A stretch of 64,000 bases of DNA from DATBHM01 sp963772375 (lineage in GTDB: Bacteria; Actinomycetota; UBA4738; JACQTL01), in NCBI GenBank assembly GCA_963772375.1, contig CAVYXG010000005.1:1426001-1490000 (forward strand). The letters are read 5' to 3'. The notes under the pieces were generated by a model that was not told the origin of the DNA, ran no database searches, and was given only the letters and a program-made list of their open reading frames with translations. Shown here piece by piece: positions 16,302 to 25,568 of this stretch. The first letter of the stretch is position 1. The number at the start of each line of letters is the position of its first letter. Both the position numbers and the translations under genes were made by a program.

Positions 16302-18512
16302 ATGGCCGAGGCGCCCCCCGCCGAGCCGCTGCACCGGACGCTGGGGCTCACCGACGAGGAGCACGAGAAGGTCGTCGCGACCCTCGGCCGCGAGCCCAAC
16401 CGCGCCGAGCTCGCCATGTACAGCGTCATGTGGTCCGAGCACTGCTCGTACAAGTCGAGCAAGGTCCATCTGCGGAAGCTCCCCACGGAGGGCCCGGCCG
16501 TCCTGGTCGGCCCGGGCGAGGACGCCGGCGTGGTCGACCTCGGCGACGGCCTGGCGGCCGTGTTCAAGCTGGAGTCGCACTCCCACCCGAGCGCGGTCGA
16601 GCCCTACCAGGGTGCGGCCACCGGCGTCGGCGGGATCGTCCGCGACATCCTGTCGATGGGCGCGCGGCCGGTCGCGCTGCTCGATCCGCTGCGGTTCGGG
16701 CCGCTCACCGAGCAGCGGAACCGGTGGCTGTTCGGCGGGGTGGTCGCCGGCATCGGCGGCTACGGGAACTGCATCGGCGTCCCCACGGTGGGCGGCGAGA
16801 TCGCGTTCGCCGACTGCCACAGCGCCAACCCCACGATCAACGTGATGTGCGTCGGCCTGGCCCCGGCCGACCGGCTGATGCGCGGCCGCGCCGAGGGCGA
16901 GGGGAACCTCCTGGTCCTGATCGGCGGCCGGACGGGCCGCGACGGCATCGGCGGCGTGAGCGTGCTCGCGAGCAGGACGCTCGAGGAGGACGGGGAGGAC
17001 AGCCGCCCGAGCGTGCAGATCGGCGACCCCTTCACCGAGAAGCTGCTCATCGAGTGCTGCCTCGAGCTGATCGAGGCCGGCCTCTTCGTCGGTCTGCAGG
17101 ATCTCGGCGGCGCGGGGCTGACCTGCGCGGTCAGCGAGTCGGCCGCCCGGGCCGGCATGGGCGCCGACGTCGACCTCGACGCCGTCCCGCTCCGGCAGGC
17201 AGGGATGGAGCCGTTCGAGATCCTCACGAGCGAGTCGCAGGAGCGCATGCTCGCCGTGGTCGCGCCGCCGAACCTCGCGGCGGTCACCGCCGTCTGCGAC
17301 CGGTGGGGCGTGCCGCCGGCGGTGATCGGCAGGGTGGCGTCCCACGGAAACGTCCGGGCCACCCGGGGCGGCGCGATCGTCGTGGACGTGCCCGCCGCCT
17401 CCCTCGCCGACGACGGACCGGTCTACCACCGCCCGATCCGAGAGCCTTCCGAGCTCGAGGCCCTCCACGAGGACGACCCCACGTTCGCCACGGTGTTCAC
17501 CCCGCCGGGGGAGGCCTTCCTCCGCTTGCTGGGCTCGGAGAACGTCGCCAGCAAGCGGTGGGTGTTCGAGCAGTACGACTCGTTCGTCGGGGGGCAGATC
17601 GTCCAGGGGCCCGGCCACGACGCCGCGATCGTACGGATCGAGGGGACCCTCAAGGCGATGGCCCTCTCGACGGACGGCAAGGGCCGATTCGGCTCGCTCG
17701 ATCCGTATCTCGGCGCGGCGCACTCGGTGGCCGAGGCGGCGCGCAACGTCGCCGTGGTCGGGGCGAAGCCGCTCGCCATCACCAATTGCCTGAACTTCGG
17801 CAACCCCGAGCGGCCGGACGTCATGTGGGCGTTCTCGGAGGCCGTGCGGGGGATGGCCGACGCCTGCGCCGCGCTCGGCACGCCCGTGACCGGCGGGAAC
17901 GTGAGCTTCTACAACGAGTCCGGCGCCTCGGCGATCTGGCCGACGCCGGTGGTGGGGATGCTCGGGCTGCTCGACGACTACCGCCTGGCGGTCGGGTCGG
18001 GGTTTCCACGGCCCGGGCTGTACGTCTACCTGCTGGGCGAGACGCTGGGCGAGTTGGGGGCGACGGAGTTCGCCGAGGTGATCCTGGGCAAGGTGTCGGG
18101 CCGGCCTCCGACGCTCGACCTCGAGGCCGAGGGCGGCCTGCTGCGCCTGCTCCAGCGGGCGGCCCACGACGACCTGCTGGAGTCGGCGCACGACTGCAGC
18201 GACGGCGGACTCGCGATCACGCTGGCCGAGTCGGCCATCGCGGGCGACACGGGGTTCGCGGTGTCGCTGCCCGGCGACCTTCCGCCGCACGTCACGCTGT
18301 TCGCGGAGTCGGCGTCGCGGGCCGTGGTCGGCGTTGCACCGGAACGTTCGTCGAAGTTCCAGGACCTGGCGAGCGCGCTCCACGTGCCGTTCGCCCGGCT
18401 CGGCGAGACCGGCGGGCCGCGGATGGTGTTCGACAGCCTGTTCGAGCTCACGGTCGCCGAGGCCCGCGCGATCTACGAGAACGCCATCCCGAACCTCCTC
18501 GGGGCCGACTGA
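16302..18512 (+). CDS. purL: FGAM synthase large subunit PurL (short form)
   Basis: At 736 residues this is the small PurL that needs separate PurS and PurQ. It converts FGAR and PurQ-derived ammonia to FGAM with ATP. Features include MYSVMWSEHCSYKSSK with the catalytic-region His (about 29-44), FKLESHSHPSAVEPYQGAAT, GVGGIVRDILSMGARPVAL and LGGAGLTCAVSESA. The second half shows HSVAEAARNVAVVGAKPLAI and GGNVSFYNESG. It starts at an ATG two codons after an in-frame stop and ends 14 bases before the convergent beta-helix gene. Confidence 0.96.
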   Translation: MAEAPPAEPLHRTLGLTDEEHEKVVATLGREPNRAELAMYSVMWSEHCSYKSSKVHLRKLPTEGPAVLVGPGEDAGVVDLGDGLAAVFKLESHSHPSAVEPYQGAATGVGGIVRDILSMGARPVALLDPLRFGPLTEQRNRWLFGGVVAGIGGYGNCIGVPTVGGEIAFADCHSANPTINVMCVGLAPADRLMRGRAEGEGNLLVLIGGRTGRDGIGGVSVLASRTLEEDGEDSRPSVQIGDPFTEKLLIECCLELIEAGLFVGLQDLGGAGLTCAVSESAARAGMGADVDLDAVPLRQAGMEPFEILTSESQERMLAVVAPPNLAAVTAVCDRWGVPPAVIGRVASHGNVRATRGGAIVVDVPAASLADDGPVYHRPIREPSELEALHEDDPTFATVFTPPGEAFLRLLGSENVASKRWVFEQYDSFVGGQIVQGPGHDAAIVRIEGTLKAMALSTDGKGRFGSLDPYLGAAHSVAEAARNVAVVGAKPLAITNCLNFGNPERPDVMWAFSEAVRGMADACAALGTPVTGGNVSFYNESGASAIWPTPVVGMLGLLDDYRLAVGSGFPRPGLYVYLLGETLGELGATEFAEVILGKVSGRPPTLDLEAEGGLLRLLQRAAHDDLLESAHDCSDGGLAITLAESAIAGDTGFAVSLPGDLPPHVTLFAESASRAVVGVAPERSSKFQDLASALHVPFARLGETGGPRMVFDSLFELTVAEARAIYENAIPNLLGAD

Positions 18513-18526
18513 CCACGACGCCGCTC

Positions 18527-20512
18527 TCAGGGCTCGAGCTCGAACGCCCCCTCGTCGCACCTCGCGCCCTGCGGCCGGGGCACGCCCCGCTGGTCCTTCG
18601 TCACGATGGCCAGGCATGGGGCCTTCGCCACCTTGTTCAACGCCGGGCTCCCGGCGAGCAGCTTGATGGTCGCCGTCGGCCCGCCGTTCTGGGCGAGCTG
18701 GCCGAGCTTCGGTGCCGGGGTGACCTGGTCCCGTGAGGTCGGCGTCATCGCACAGTCCTGCTGGGTCCCGAGCAGGTTGAACCCCTCGGACGTCGCGTTC
18801 CCCAGGCAGTCCGGGCCCGCGGCCGCGGTATTGAGCGCCAGCACGACCCCCTCCGAGTGCGTCCCCGTGCCCGTCTCGTCGTAGCGCCCGCCGCCTCCGG
18901 CGAAGGGCGACGTCCCCTGCGCGGTCGCCGAGTTCCGGACGACCGTGTCGAACCGCAGCGTCAGCAGCTTGTCGAGCACGTATAGTCCCCCGCCCGCCGA
19001 GTCCGGTCCGTTGCCGCCGTGCGCCTTCACGGTGTTCCCGGCCACCGTGCTGTCGATCACGAGGTCGCCGGGCGTCGTGTTCTTCCCGAGCAGGTCGAGC
19101 CCGCCGCCGAGCGCCTCCGACGACGCGACGAATGCCTGCGAGGTCACGCTGTTGTTCGAGATCGTCGAGCTGCGGACCGTGAACGGGTCGAATCCGTCGG
19201 CGAGGATCCCGCCGCCCCCGACCGAGACGGCGCTCCCGTCCGACGTTGCGCCGACGCCGTTGCCGTCGATCGTGGACGAGACCACGTGGAACGGGTCGCG
19301 AGTCGCGAAGCTCAGGCCGCCCCCGCCGCCCGTCGCATTGCCGCTGCCGGCGTGGATCGTGATCGAGTTGTCGAGCAGGTGCACCTTGGTGAGACCGCCC
19401 GACCCGAACAGGTCGATGCCCCCGCCGCCGCCCTCCGCGGTGGTGTGGCCGGTCGCCGAGACGGACGAATTGCTCACCGTGGAGCCGCTCATGTGCAGGA
19501 CGAGGTTGAAGTCGTTGCCCGTCCCGTAGACTCCTCCGCCCGCGGCCTCGGCCTCGGCTCCCGACGACGTCGCGACCACCTGGTTCCCGTCGAAGGTCGT
19601 GCCCCGGATGGTCACCGGCTCGGCCTGGTCGTTCAACAGCCACAGGGCCCCGCCCTCCGCGTGCGCCCCGCCGTCGTTGCTGATCTGCGCGCGATTCGAG
19701 GCGAACGTGGAGTCGACGATCGATACCACGTCGTTCCGGTCCCCGCTCCAGAAGAGGCCGGCCCCACGGGCGCTGGCGAAGTCCGCCCCCTGGCCGCCCG
19801 CCGCGTTGTTGGCGATCCTCGTCCGGGTCATCGACAAGGTCCCGAACACGAACACGCCGGCGCCCTCGCCGATCCCGGCGTTGTCCGTCGACGCCGCAGA
19901 GGCCGTGTTCCCGTTGACGACCGAGTCGACGATCGTGAGCTGGCCCTCGGCGTAGATGCCGCCGCCGTCCGCGAACCGCCCGGCAGTACCGGTCGCGGTC
20001 ACGTGGTTGTTCGCGATGGTGGAGTTCGTGATCGTGACGAACGACGGCGAGGACACGTCGATGCCACCCCCGTGCCCGAATCCCTGGTTCGGGACGCCGG
20101 TCGCGGAGTTCCCGGAGACACGGACGTGGTCGAGCGTCAGCCGTCCACCCCCGAACAGGATCCCGCCCCCGCGGTCGTCGATCCCGCCGGTGATGGTGAG
20201 GTGGCGGAGTTGCACGTCGTGGAACCCGAAGATCAGGAGCGTCCGGCCGACGCCCCCGCCGTCGAGCTTCGCGGTCGGCGCGCCCGCGAGGGTGAGATTG
20301 CGATCGATCGTGAAGTTCCCGGTGCACGTGCCGCTGACCTGCACGGTCCCGCCAGAGGGCGCGGCCGCCAGGGCGGCGGCGAGGTCGTCCTGCGGGCAGT
20401 TCACGTGGATCGGGGCGGCGGACGCGGGGGCCGCCGTCGAAAGCAACGGCCCGAGGAGCAGGCCGGCTCCGAGCCCGGCGACCGCGCGGAGCAACGTTCG
20501 GTGTCGTTGCAT
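18527..20512 (-). CDS. Secreted parallel beta-helix protein (choice-of-anchor Q type)
   Basis: This 661-residue exported protein has a signal peptide at residues 1 to about 33 (LLRAVAGLGAGLLLGPLLST, cleavage near ASA-AP). Many beta-helix turns follow, rich in Gly, Asn, Thr and Ser with a repeating pattern such as TITNSTIANN, VDSVVNGNTAS and LHMSGSTVSNSSV. Small loops of the form GGGGI repeat about every 55-65 residues. The C-terminus ARCDEGAFELEP is the typical ending of choice-of-anchor Q proteins. It presumably sits on or outside the cell surface; ligand or enzyme activity is unknown. It lies on the strand opposite to purL and purF, and a second copy of its terminal coding motif lies just upstream of its start. 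Confidence 0.85.
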   Translation of the reverse strand: MQRHRTLLRAVAGLGAGLLLGPLLSTAAPASAAPIHVNCPQDDLAAALAAAPSGGTVQVSGTCTGNFTIDRNLTLAGAPTAKLDGGGVGRTLLIFGFHDVQLRHLTITGGIDDRGGGILFGGGRLTLDHVRVSGNSATGVPNQGFGHGGGIDVSSPSFVTITNSTIANNHVTATGTAGRFADGGGIYAEGQLTIVDSVVNGNTASAASTDNAGIGEGAGVFVFGTLSMTRTRIANNAAGGQGADFASARGAGLFWSGDRNDVVSIVDSTFASNRAQISNDGGAHAEGGALWLLNDQAEPVTIRGTTFDGNQVVATSSGAEAEAAGGGVYGTGNDFNLVLHMSGSTVSNSSVSATGHTTAEGGGGGIDLFGSGGLTKVHLLDNSITIHAGSGNATGGGGGLSFATRDPFHVVSSTIDGNGVGATSDGSAVSVGGGGILADGFDPFTVRSSTISNNSVTSQAFVASSEALGGGLDLLGKNTTPGDLVIDSTVAGNTVKAHGGNGPDSAGGGLYVLDKLLTLRFDTVVRNSATAQGTSPFAGGGGRYDETGTGTHSEGVVLALNTAAAGPDCLGNATSEGFNLLGTQQDCAMTPTSRDQVTPAPKLGQLAQNGGPTATIKLLAGSPALNKVAKAPCLAIVTKDQRGVPRPQGARCDEGAFELEP

Positions 20513-20852
20513 GGATCCCTCCCTGGAGATATGGCTCGAGTTCGAACGCTCCCTCGTCGCACTTCCGGCCTCCGACGACGAGCCGAACGCTGCGACTCCA
20601 CGTCGTTGTGGCTGGTCGTGGAGGATCGGACGTTCACCGGCCGGAGCCGGCCGCGAACAGGCCGCCCCCCGAACGTCGCCTCATCGAACCTTCCTCCCTG
20701 GCGCGATCCGCCCGGCCGGGGGGCGACGATGACCGGACGCACCGGGACAACGAGTGTGGTCGCCTTCCTACCGGAGGGACGCGGCGGCGCGCAAGAGACC
20801 AAGTGGCGGAACTTCCGGGGGAGCCGTCGAGGCCGGTGCTAGCATCCGGTCG
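20513..20852. repeat. Gap with duplicated gene-end remnant
   Basis: No complete gene was found in these 340 bases between the beta-helix gene and purF. Positions 20533-20562 repeat, with 28 of 30 bases identical, the stretch 18531-18560 that encodes the last residues of the beta-helix protein. Read leftward it gives KCDEGAFELEP. Upstream in that frame (20563 to about 20600) the reading is short and not convincingly coding. This looks like the scrambled tail of a second, formerly tandem choice-of-anchor gene. A purF promoter should also lie in this gap; none was clear by eye. Confidence 0.6.
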
Positions 20853-22265
20853 ATGGGCGAAGGCGAGGGCCCGCGGGAAGCCTGTGGACTGTTCGGCGTC
20901 TGGGCGCCGGGCGAGGACATCTCCCGGCTCATCTACTTCGGGCTCTTCGCGCTCCAGCACCGCGGCCAGGAATCGGCCGGCATGGCCGTCTCCGACCTCC
21001 GCAACATCCTCGTCTACCGCGAGCTCGGGCTGGTCTCGCAGGTGTTCGACGAGGCGACCCTGTCGACGCTCCAGGGCGACCTCGGGATCGGGCACACGCG
21101 GTACTCGACGACCGGGTCCACCACCTGGGAGAACGCCCAGCCGGCGTTCAAGACCGACGGCGTGCTCGGCCTCGCCCTCGGGCACAACGGCAACCTGGTG
21201 AACACCCGCCGCCTGACCGAGGAGTTCGGCCGGGCGACCCACCGCGGTTCGACCACCGACTCCGACCTGGTCGCCTCGATGCTGGCCGAGCACATCGAGG
21301 ACGGGATCGAGGAGGCCGCGCTGCGCGTCCTCCCGCGCCTGGAAGGGGCGTTCTCGTTCCTGTTCATGGACGAACGAACCGTCTACGGCGCCCGCGACCC
21401 GCACGGGCTGCGGCCGCTCGCGATCGGGCGGCTGCCGAGCGGGTTCTGCTTCGCGAGCGAGACCGCCGCGCTCGACATCGTAGGCGCGACGTTCGTGCGG
21501 GAGGTCGAACCCGGCGAGCTGGTCATGATCGACGACCGGGGGCTGCGCAGCGTTCGCTATGCCGAGTCGCCACGGAAGGCGCTGTGCCTGTTCGAGTTCG
21601 TCTACCTGGCCCGGGCCGACTCCCGGCTGTACGGGCGGACCGTCCACGTCGCTCGGGGCGAGATGGGCCGCCGGCTGGCCCGGCAGTCGCCGGTCGAGGC
21701 CGACGTGGTGGTCCCCGTCCCGGACACGGGTCACTCGGCCGCGCAGGGGTTCGCCGCCGAGTCGGGCATCCCGTACGGCGAGGGCCTGATGAAGAACCGC
21801 TACGTCGGGCGGACGTTCATCCAGCCGACGCCGTCGCTTCGCCAGCGGGGCGTGAAGCTGAAGCTCAACCCCATTCCCGACGCCGTGAGGGGCAGGCGCG
21901 TGGTGATCGTCGACGACTCGATCGTCCGGGGGACCACCACGCGGCAGATCATCCAGATCCTCCGCGAGGCGGGCGCGGCCGAGGTCCACGTCCGCATCAC
22001 CTCGCCGCCGATCCGGTGGCCGTGCTTCTACGGCATCGACATGTCGACGCGGCAGGAGCTCGTGGCGAGCGACCTGTCCGTCGAGGAGGTCAGGGCGTTC
22101 GTGGGCGCCGACTCGCTTGCATACCTCGACCTCGACGACCTCGTGGAATCCACGGGGAGCGGGAGCGGCGAGTTCTGCCGGGCCTGCTTCGACGGCGAGT
22201 ATCCGGTGCCGATCCCGGAGCGGGAGCCGACCAAGCTCCTGCTCGAGCAGCCGTCCGGGCAGTAG
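20853..22265 (+). CDS. purF: Glutamine phosphoribosylpyrophosphate amidotransferase
   Basis: This 470-residue enzyme carries out the first committed step of purine synthesis, PRPP plus glutamine to phosphoribosylamine. The N-terminal propeptide MGEGEGPREA precedes the nucleophile Cys11 (ACGLFGVW). The Ntn-hydrolase part shows LQHRGQESAG and LGIGHTRYSTTG. The phosphoribosyltransferase part has RVVIVDDSIVRGTT, the PRPP-binding motif. The Cys residues expected to hold the [4Fe-4S] cluster of the Bacillus-type enzyme are visible: ALCLFEF, RWPCFYGID and EFCRACFDGEYP. The stop shares one base with the purM start. Confidence 0.96.
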   Translation: MGEGEGPREACGLFGVWAPGEDISRLIYFGLFALQHRGQESAGMAVSDLRNILVYRELGLVSQVFDEATLSTLQGDLGIGHTRYSTTGSTTWENAQPAFKTDGVLGLALGHNGNLVNTRRLTEEFGRATHRGSTTDSDLVASMLAEHIEDGIEEAALRVLPRLEGAFSFLFMDERTVYGARDPHGLRPLAIGRLPSGFCFASETAALDIVGATFVREVEPGELVMIDDRGLRSVRYAESPRKALCLFEFVYLARADSRLYGRTVHVARGEMGRRLARQSPVEADVVVPVPDTGHSAAQGFAAESGIPYGEGLMKNRYVGRTFIQPTPSLRQRGVKLKLNPIPDAVRGRRVVIVDDSIVRGTTTRQIIQILREAGAAEVHVRITSPPIRWPCFYGIDMSTRQELVASDLSVEEVRAFVGADSLAYLDLDDLVESTGSGSGEFCRACFDGEYPVPIPEREPTKLLLEQPSGQ

Positions 22266-23308
22266 TGGAAGCGACCCCCGGCTCCGAGGCGTACCGGCGG
22301 GCCGGAGTCGACCTCGACGCAGCCGCCAGGGCGGTCGACCTGATCGCCGACGTCGCCCGGCGGGCGTCGCGGCCGGAGGCGGTCGACACCGTGGGGGGGT
22401 TCGCCGGGTCGTTCGACCTCGGTGAAGGACGCCATCTCGTCGCCGCCACCGACGGCGTGGGAACGAAGACCGAGATCGCCCGGGCCGCCGGCCGGCTCGA
22501 CACGGTGGGGATCGACCTCGTCGCCATGTGCGTGGACGACGTGGCCTGCACGGGCGCCGACCCCTTGTTCTTCCTCGACTACCTGGCCGTGGGGAGGGTG
22601 GTGCCGGAGCGGGTCGCGGCCCTGGTGGAGGGCGTGGCGGAGGGATGCCGGATGGCGGGGTGCGCGCTCCTCGGCGGGGAGACGGCCGAGCATCCCGGGA
22701 TCATGGCCGAGGACCAGTTCGACCTCGCGGGGTTCTGTGTAGGGATCGTGGAGGACGATCGGTGTCTGGGTCCTCACCGCGTGCACGACGGCGACGCCGT
22801 GATCGGCCTGGCGGCGTCCGGCCTGCACGCCAACGGCTACAGCCTGGTCCGCGACGTGATCGCGCGCGCCGGCCTGGAGCTCGACGGGCACACGGACGAG
22901 CTCGGCGGCCGGTCGCTGGCCGACGAGCTGCTCGAGCCCACTGCGATCTACGCGCCGCTGGTGGCCGGCCTGGCCCGCGCCGGACTCGTCGGAGCCGCCG
23001 CCCACGTCACCGGCGGCGGCATCCCGGAGAACCTCCCGCGGGCGCTCGCGGCGGGCCTCGGCGCGGACATCGACGCGGGAGCGTGGACCCGCCCGGCGAT
23101 CGTCGGGCTCATCGGGCGCGCCGGCGGGATTCCCCCGGACGACCTGTGGTCGACGTTCAACATGGGAATCGGCATGATGCTCGTGGTCAGGCCCGACCTG
23201 GCGGCCGAGGTCGTCGCCCGGAGCCGGGCGGCGGGGCACGACGCCCTCGTCGTTGGGCGCGTGTCGCACCCGGAGGGCGTTCGTCTCGGAGGACTCGAAA
23301 CCCCATAG
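22265..23308 (+). CDS. purM: AIR synthetase
   Basis: This 347-residue enzyme closes the imidazole ring (FGAM to AIR, ATP-dependent). The start is a GTG that uses the last base of the purF stop. The reading SEAYRRAGVDLDAAARAVDL is the normal PurM N-terminus (Y-x-x-A-G-V-D). Further motifs are AATDGVGTKTEIA, GIDLVAMCVDDVACTGADPL, LLGGETAEHPG, ASGLHANGYSLVR and the C-terminal VTGGGIPENLPR. It is the last purine enzyme of the locus. Confidence 0.96.
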   Translation: MEATPGSEAYRRAGVDLDAAARAVDLIADVARRASRPEAVDTVGGFAGSFDLGEGRHLVAATDGVGTKTEIARAAGRLDTVGIDLVAMCVDDVACTGADPLFFLDYLAVGRVVPERVAALVEGVAEGCRMAGCALLGGETAEHPGIMAEDQFDLAGFCVGIVEDDRCLGPHRVHDGDAVIGLAASGLHANGYSLVRDVIARAGLELDGHTDELGGRSLADELLEPTAIYAPLVAGLARAGLVGAAAHVTGGGIPENLPRALAAGLGADIDAGAWTRPAIVGLIGRAGGIPPDDLWSTFNMGIGMMLVVRPDLAAEVVARSRAAGHDALVVGRVSHPEGVRLGGLETP

Positions 23309-23320
23309 CGGAGCGCGCAG

Positions 23321-23722
23321 ATGCAGCCCCCCCAGCCGGAGGAGCCCGCGGCGTCGATCCTCGTGATCGAGGACGAGGCCGACCTGGTCTGGGTGGTGCG
23401 GTTCAACCTCGAGCTCGAGGGCTACCAGACCTTCGTCGCGCCCAACGGACAGGCCGCGCTGGAGCTGCTCGAGGAGATGACGCCGGACCTCATGCTCCTC
23501 GACCTGATGATGCCGGCGATGGACGGGTGGGCGGTGCTGCACGAGGTGCGCCGTCGCGGCCTCACCTCGAGGGTGATCGTCGTCTCGGCCCGGGCCAGTC
23601 AGATGGATCGCCGCCGGGCCGAGGACTACTCGGTCGACGCCTTCGTTCCGAAGCCGTTCGACATGGACGAGTTGCTCGCGACGATCCGGTCACTCCTGCC
23701 GCCCCCTCGTCGGCAGGAGTGA
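23321..23722 (+). CDS. Single-domain response regulator
   Basis: This 133-residue protein consists of one receiver domain. The acidic pair is Glu17-Asp18 (VIEDEADLVW), the phospho-acceptor is Asp61 (LMLLDLMMPAMDG), the Ser/Thr switch is around VIVVSARA, and the conserved Lys is Lys111 (FVPKPFD). There is no output domain, so it acts either as a phospho-relay intermediate or by binding a partner. It sits 12 bases after purM and may be co-transcribed with it, but no histidine kinase is in the window. Confidence 0.88.
   Translation: MQPPQPEEPAASILVIEDEADLVWVVRFNLELEGYQTFVAPNGQAALELLEEMTPDLMLLDLMMPAMDGWAVLHEVRRRGLTSRVIVVSARASQMDRRRAEDYSVDAFVPKPFDMDELLATIRSLLPPPRRQE
23691..23721. terminator. Perfect inverted repeat between convergent genes
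   Basis: CACTCCTGCCG (23691-23701) and CGGCAGGAGTG (23711-23721) form a perfect 11-base stem with a 9-base loop. It lies over the last codons of the response-regulator gene and runs up to its stop. It separates that rightward gene from the leftward sugar-transferase gene. No T-run follows on either strand, so it is a weak-tail or Rho-assisted terminator candidate. Confidence 0.5.
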
Positions 23723-23808
23723 CGCCCGGATCGGCCGGCGGCTTCGAGGCCCCGACGTCCCCTCGGACGGCGGGACCCTCGGCATTGGGCGCGGGCCGGC
23801 CTTCCCCT

Positions 23809-25338
23809 CTACCAGGCCCCCTTGCGGGACAGCAGGGCGGGAAGTGTCTTGGCCAGGATGAACAGGTCGAAACCGATCGACCAGTTCTCCACGTAGGAGA
23901 GGTCGAGCCGCATGTAGTCGCCGAACGACAGATTCGATCGCCCGCTCACCTGCCAGAGACCGGTGATGCCGGGAAGGACCTCCAGCCGGTCGAAGTGCCA
24001 GTCGTGCTCGTAGGCCTCGACCTCCTCCGGAAGCGGCGGCCGCGGGCCCACCAGACTCATGTCCCCGCGGACGACGTTCCAGAGCTGGGGAAGCTCGTCG
24101 AGGCTCCACCGGCGGAGGACCCTCCCGGCGCGCGTGACCCGAGGGTCGTCGCGCAGCTTGAACAGCGGCCCCGAGGCCTCGTTCAATGCCCGCAGCTCGG
24201 CCAGAACCTCCTCGGCGCCGTTCGTCATCGTCCGGAACTTGTAGACGGTGAACGGTTTGCCGCCCCGGCCCACGCGGATCTGGCGGAAGAACACCGGTCC
24301 GTGCGAGGAGACCTTCACGGCGACCGCCGTCACCAACCACAGCGGCGCGGTGACCAGGATCGCGCCGATGGAGAGCGTGAGGTCGAGCGCGCGCTTCACG
24401 AGGGCCTTCGGCCTCGACAGGCGGACCGGTTGCAGCGAGAGCGTCATCAGCCCCGCGAACGGCTGGATCGAGAGGCGTCCGGTGGAGAGCTCGGGGAGAT
24501 TCGCCGAGACGCGGACCTCGACGCCGTTTCGTCGGGCGAGCTTGGTGACGCGGCGCATGTCCTCGTCGCGGACGGCCGACGAGGCCACGAACACGCAGTC
24601 GGCCCGGGTGGCGCGGGCGACCTCCGAGAGGTCGGCGAGGTCGCCCACCACGGGCACGCCATCCAGGCCGGGCTGCGAGGTCATCGTCTCGACGTGGCCG
24701 ATCAGGTCGAGCCCGCTGCCCTCCGGGCTCACCTGCTCGGCGAGGCGCTGTGCCTCCTCGTTCGTCCCGACGATGAGTGTGCGAAGCGTGAGCTCGCCAG
24801 CCTCGTTGGCACGTCGGATGAACCGGTGCCACCCGAGGCGCGTCACGAGCACGAGCAGGATCGCGAGGATCCAGGTCACGACGAGATACCCGCCAGAGAG
24901 CGCCGCCTCGGACCAGAGCGAGGTCGCCACGACGAACATCACGCCCACGCTCACCGCGGCGAGGATCCGGCGGAACTCCTCGCTGGACGCATGGCGGTGG
25001 ATCGCATACAGGGCGTAGGCGGCGAAGACGCCGATCCACAGCGGCACGACGGTCGCGCTCGTCAGCAGAAACGCGGTTGTCGGGCCCTCCCAGCCGAACC
25101 GGATCCGGTAGGCGAACAGCATCGCGGCGACGATCGCGATCGCGTCCGTGCCCATCATGAGGTACCCGATCCGCCGGTACCTGTTCGACACGGCCGGTGC
25201 GCGCACGGCCACGTCGCCGGCCGCCGGCCGGCCGAGCGCGGCTGCCGTCCGGCTCACGACGCCGAGACGGGGGGTTGCGCGATCCACCGAGAGACTTCCG
25301 GGGGGTTGGAGGGGCGCGATCCCGAGCCGCCGGGACAC
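23809..25338 (-). CDS. Polyprenyl-phosphate sugar-1-phosphate transferase
   Basis: This 509-residue integral membrane protein of the WbaP/bacterial sugar transferase type transfers a hexose-1-phosphate onto undecaprenyl phosphate to start exopolysaccharide or glycan assembly. It has an N-terminal group of four to five membrane helices (about 55-190) and a CoA-binding-like cytosolic domain (about 190-300, TLIVGTNEEAQRLAEQV). A re-entrant hydrophobic segment follows, then the catalytic C-terminus: GPVFFRQIRVGRGGKPF, VYKFRTM, RRWSLDELPQLWNVVRGDMS, LVGPRPPLPEEV and GITGLWQVSGRS. No other polysaccharide genes are adjacent. Confidence 0.92.
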   Translation of the reverse strand: MSRRLGIAPLQPPGSLSVDRATPRLGVVSRTAAALGRPAAGDVAVRAPAVSNRYRRIGYLMMGTDAIAIVAAMLFAYRIRFGWEGPTTAFLLTSATVVPLWIGVFAAYALYAIHRHASSEEFRRILAAVSVGVMFVVATSLWSEAALSGGYLVVTWILAILLVLVTRLGWHRFIRRANEAGELTLRTLIVGTNEEAQRLAEQVSPEGSGLDLIGHVETMTSQPGLDGVPVVGDLADLSEVARATRADCVFVASSAVRDEDMRRVTKLARRNGVEVRVSANLPELSTGRLSIQPFAGLMTLSLQPVRLSRPKALVKRALDLTLSIGAILVTAPLWLVTAVAVKVSSHGPVFFRQIRVGRGGKPFTVYKFRTMTNGAEEVLAELRALNEASGPLFKLRDDPRVTRAGRVLRRWSLDELPQLWNVVRGDMSLVGPRPPLPEEVEAYEHDWHFDRLEVLPGITGLWQVSGRSNLSFGDYMRLDLSYVENWSIGFDLFILAKTLPALLSRKGAW

Positions 25339-25568
25339 GACGGCATCGAAGCGGTCGATTCCCGGGGGGACGGCGTCATGGAGAGAGCCTAGGAGCCCCA
25401 GGTGGGTGATACATCGGGCGAAGGGTCCGACATCGATCGGCCCTCAGGATCGTCGGCGCCTCGGCCTTCCGTCGTAGGTCATCCGCGCTTGGCGCCCGGT
25501 GCTCCCCGGCGGGATGCTTCACCCGACCGGCCGGCCGGTCGCCGGCCCTTCAGCGGGTTGGTCGGCGC
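25339..25568. other. Intergenic gap
   Basis: These 230 bases lie between two leftward genes. No open frame with convincing codon use, tRNA or clear hairpin was seen. The promoter of the sugar-transferase gene is expected here but I could not place it. Confidence 0.4.

Noticed and set aside
16050..20327. A leftward open frame of more than 1400 codons across purL and the beta-helix gene
   Set aside because: It runs antisense or out of frame to two well-supported genes and has the Arg/Pro/Gly-rich, low-complexity composition of shadow frames in G+C-rich DNA.
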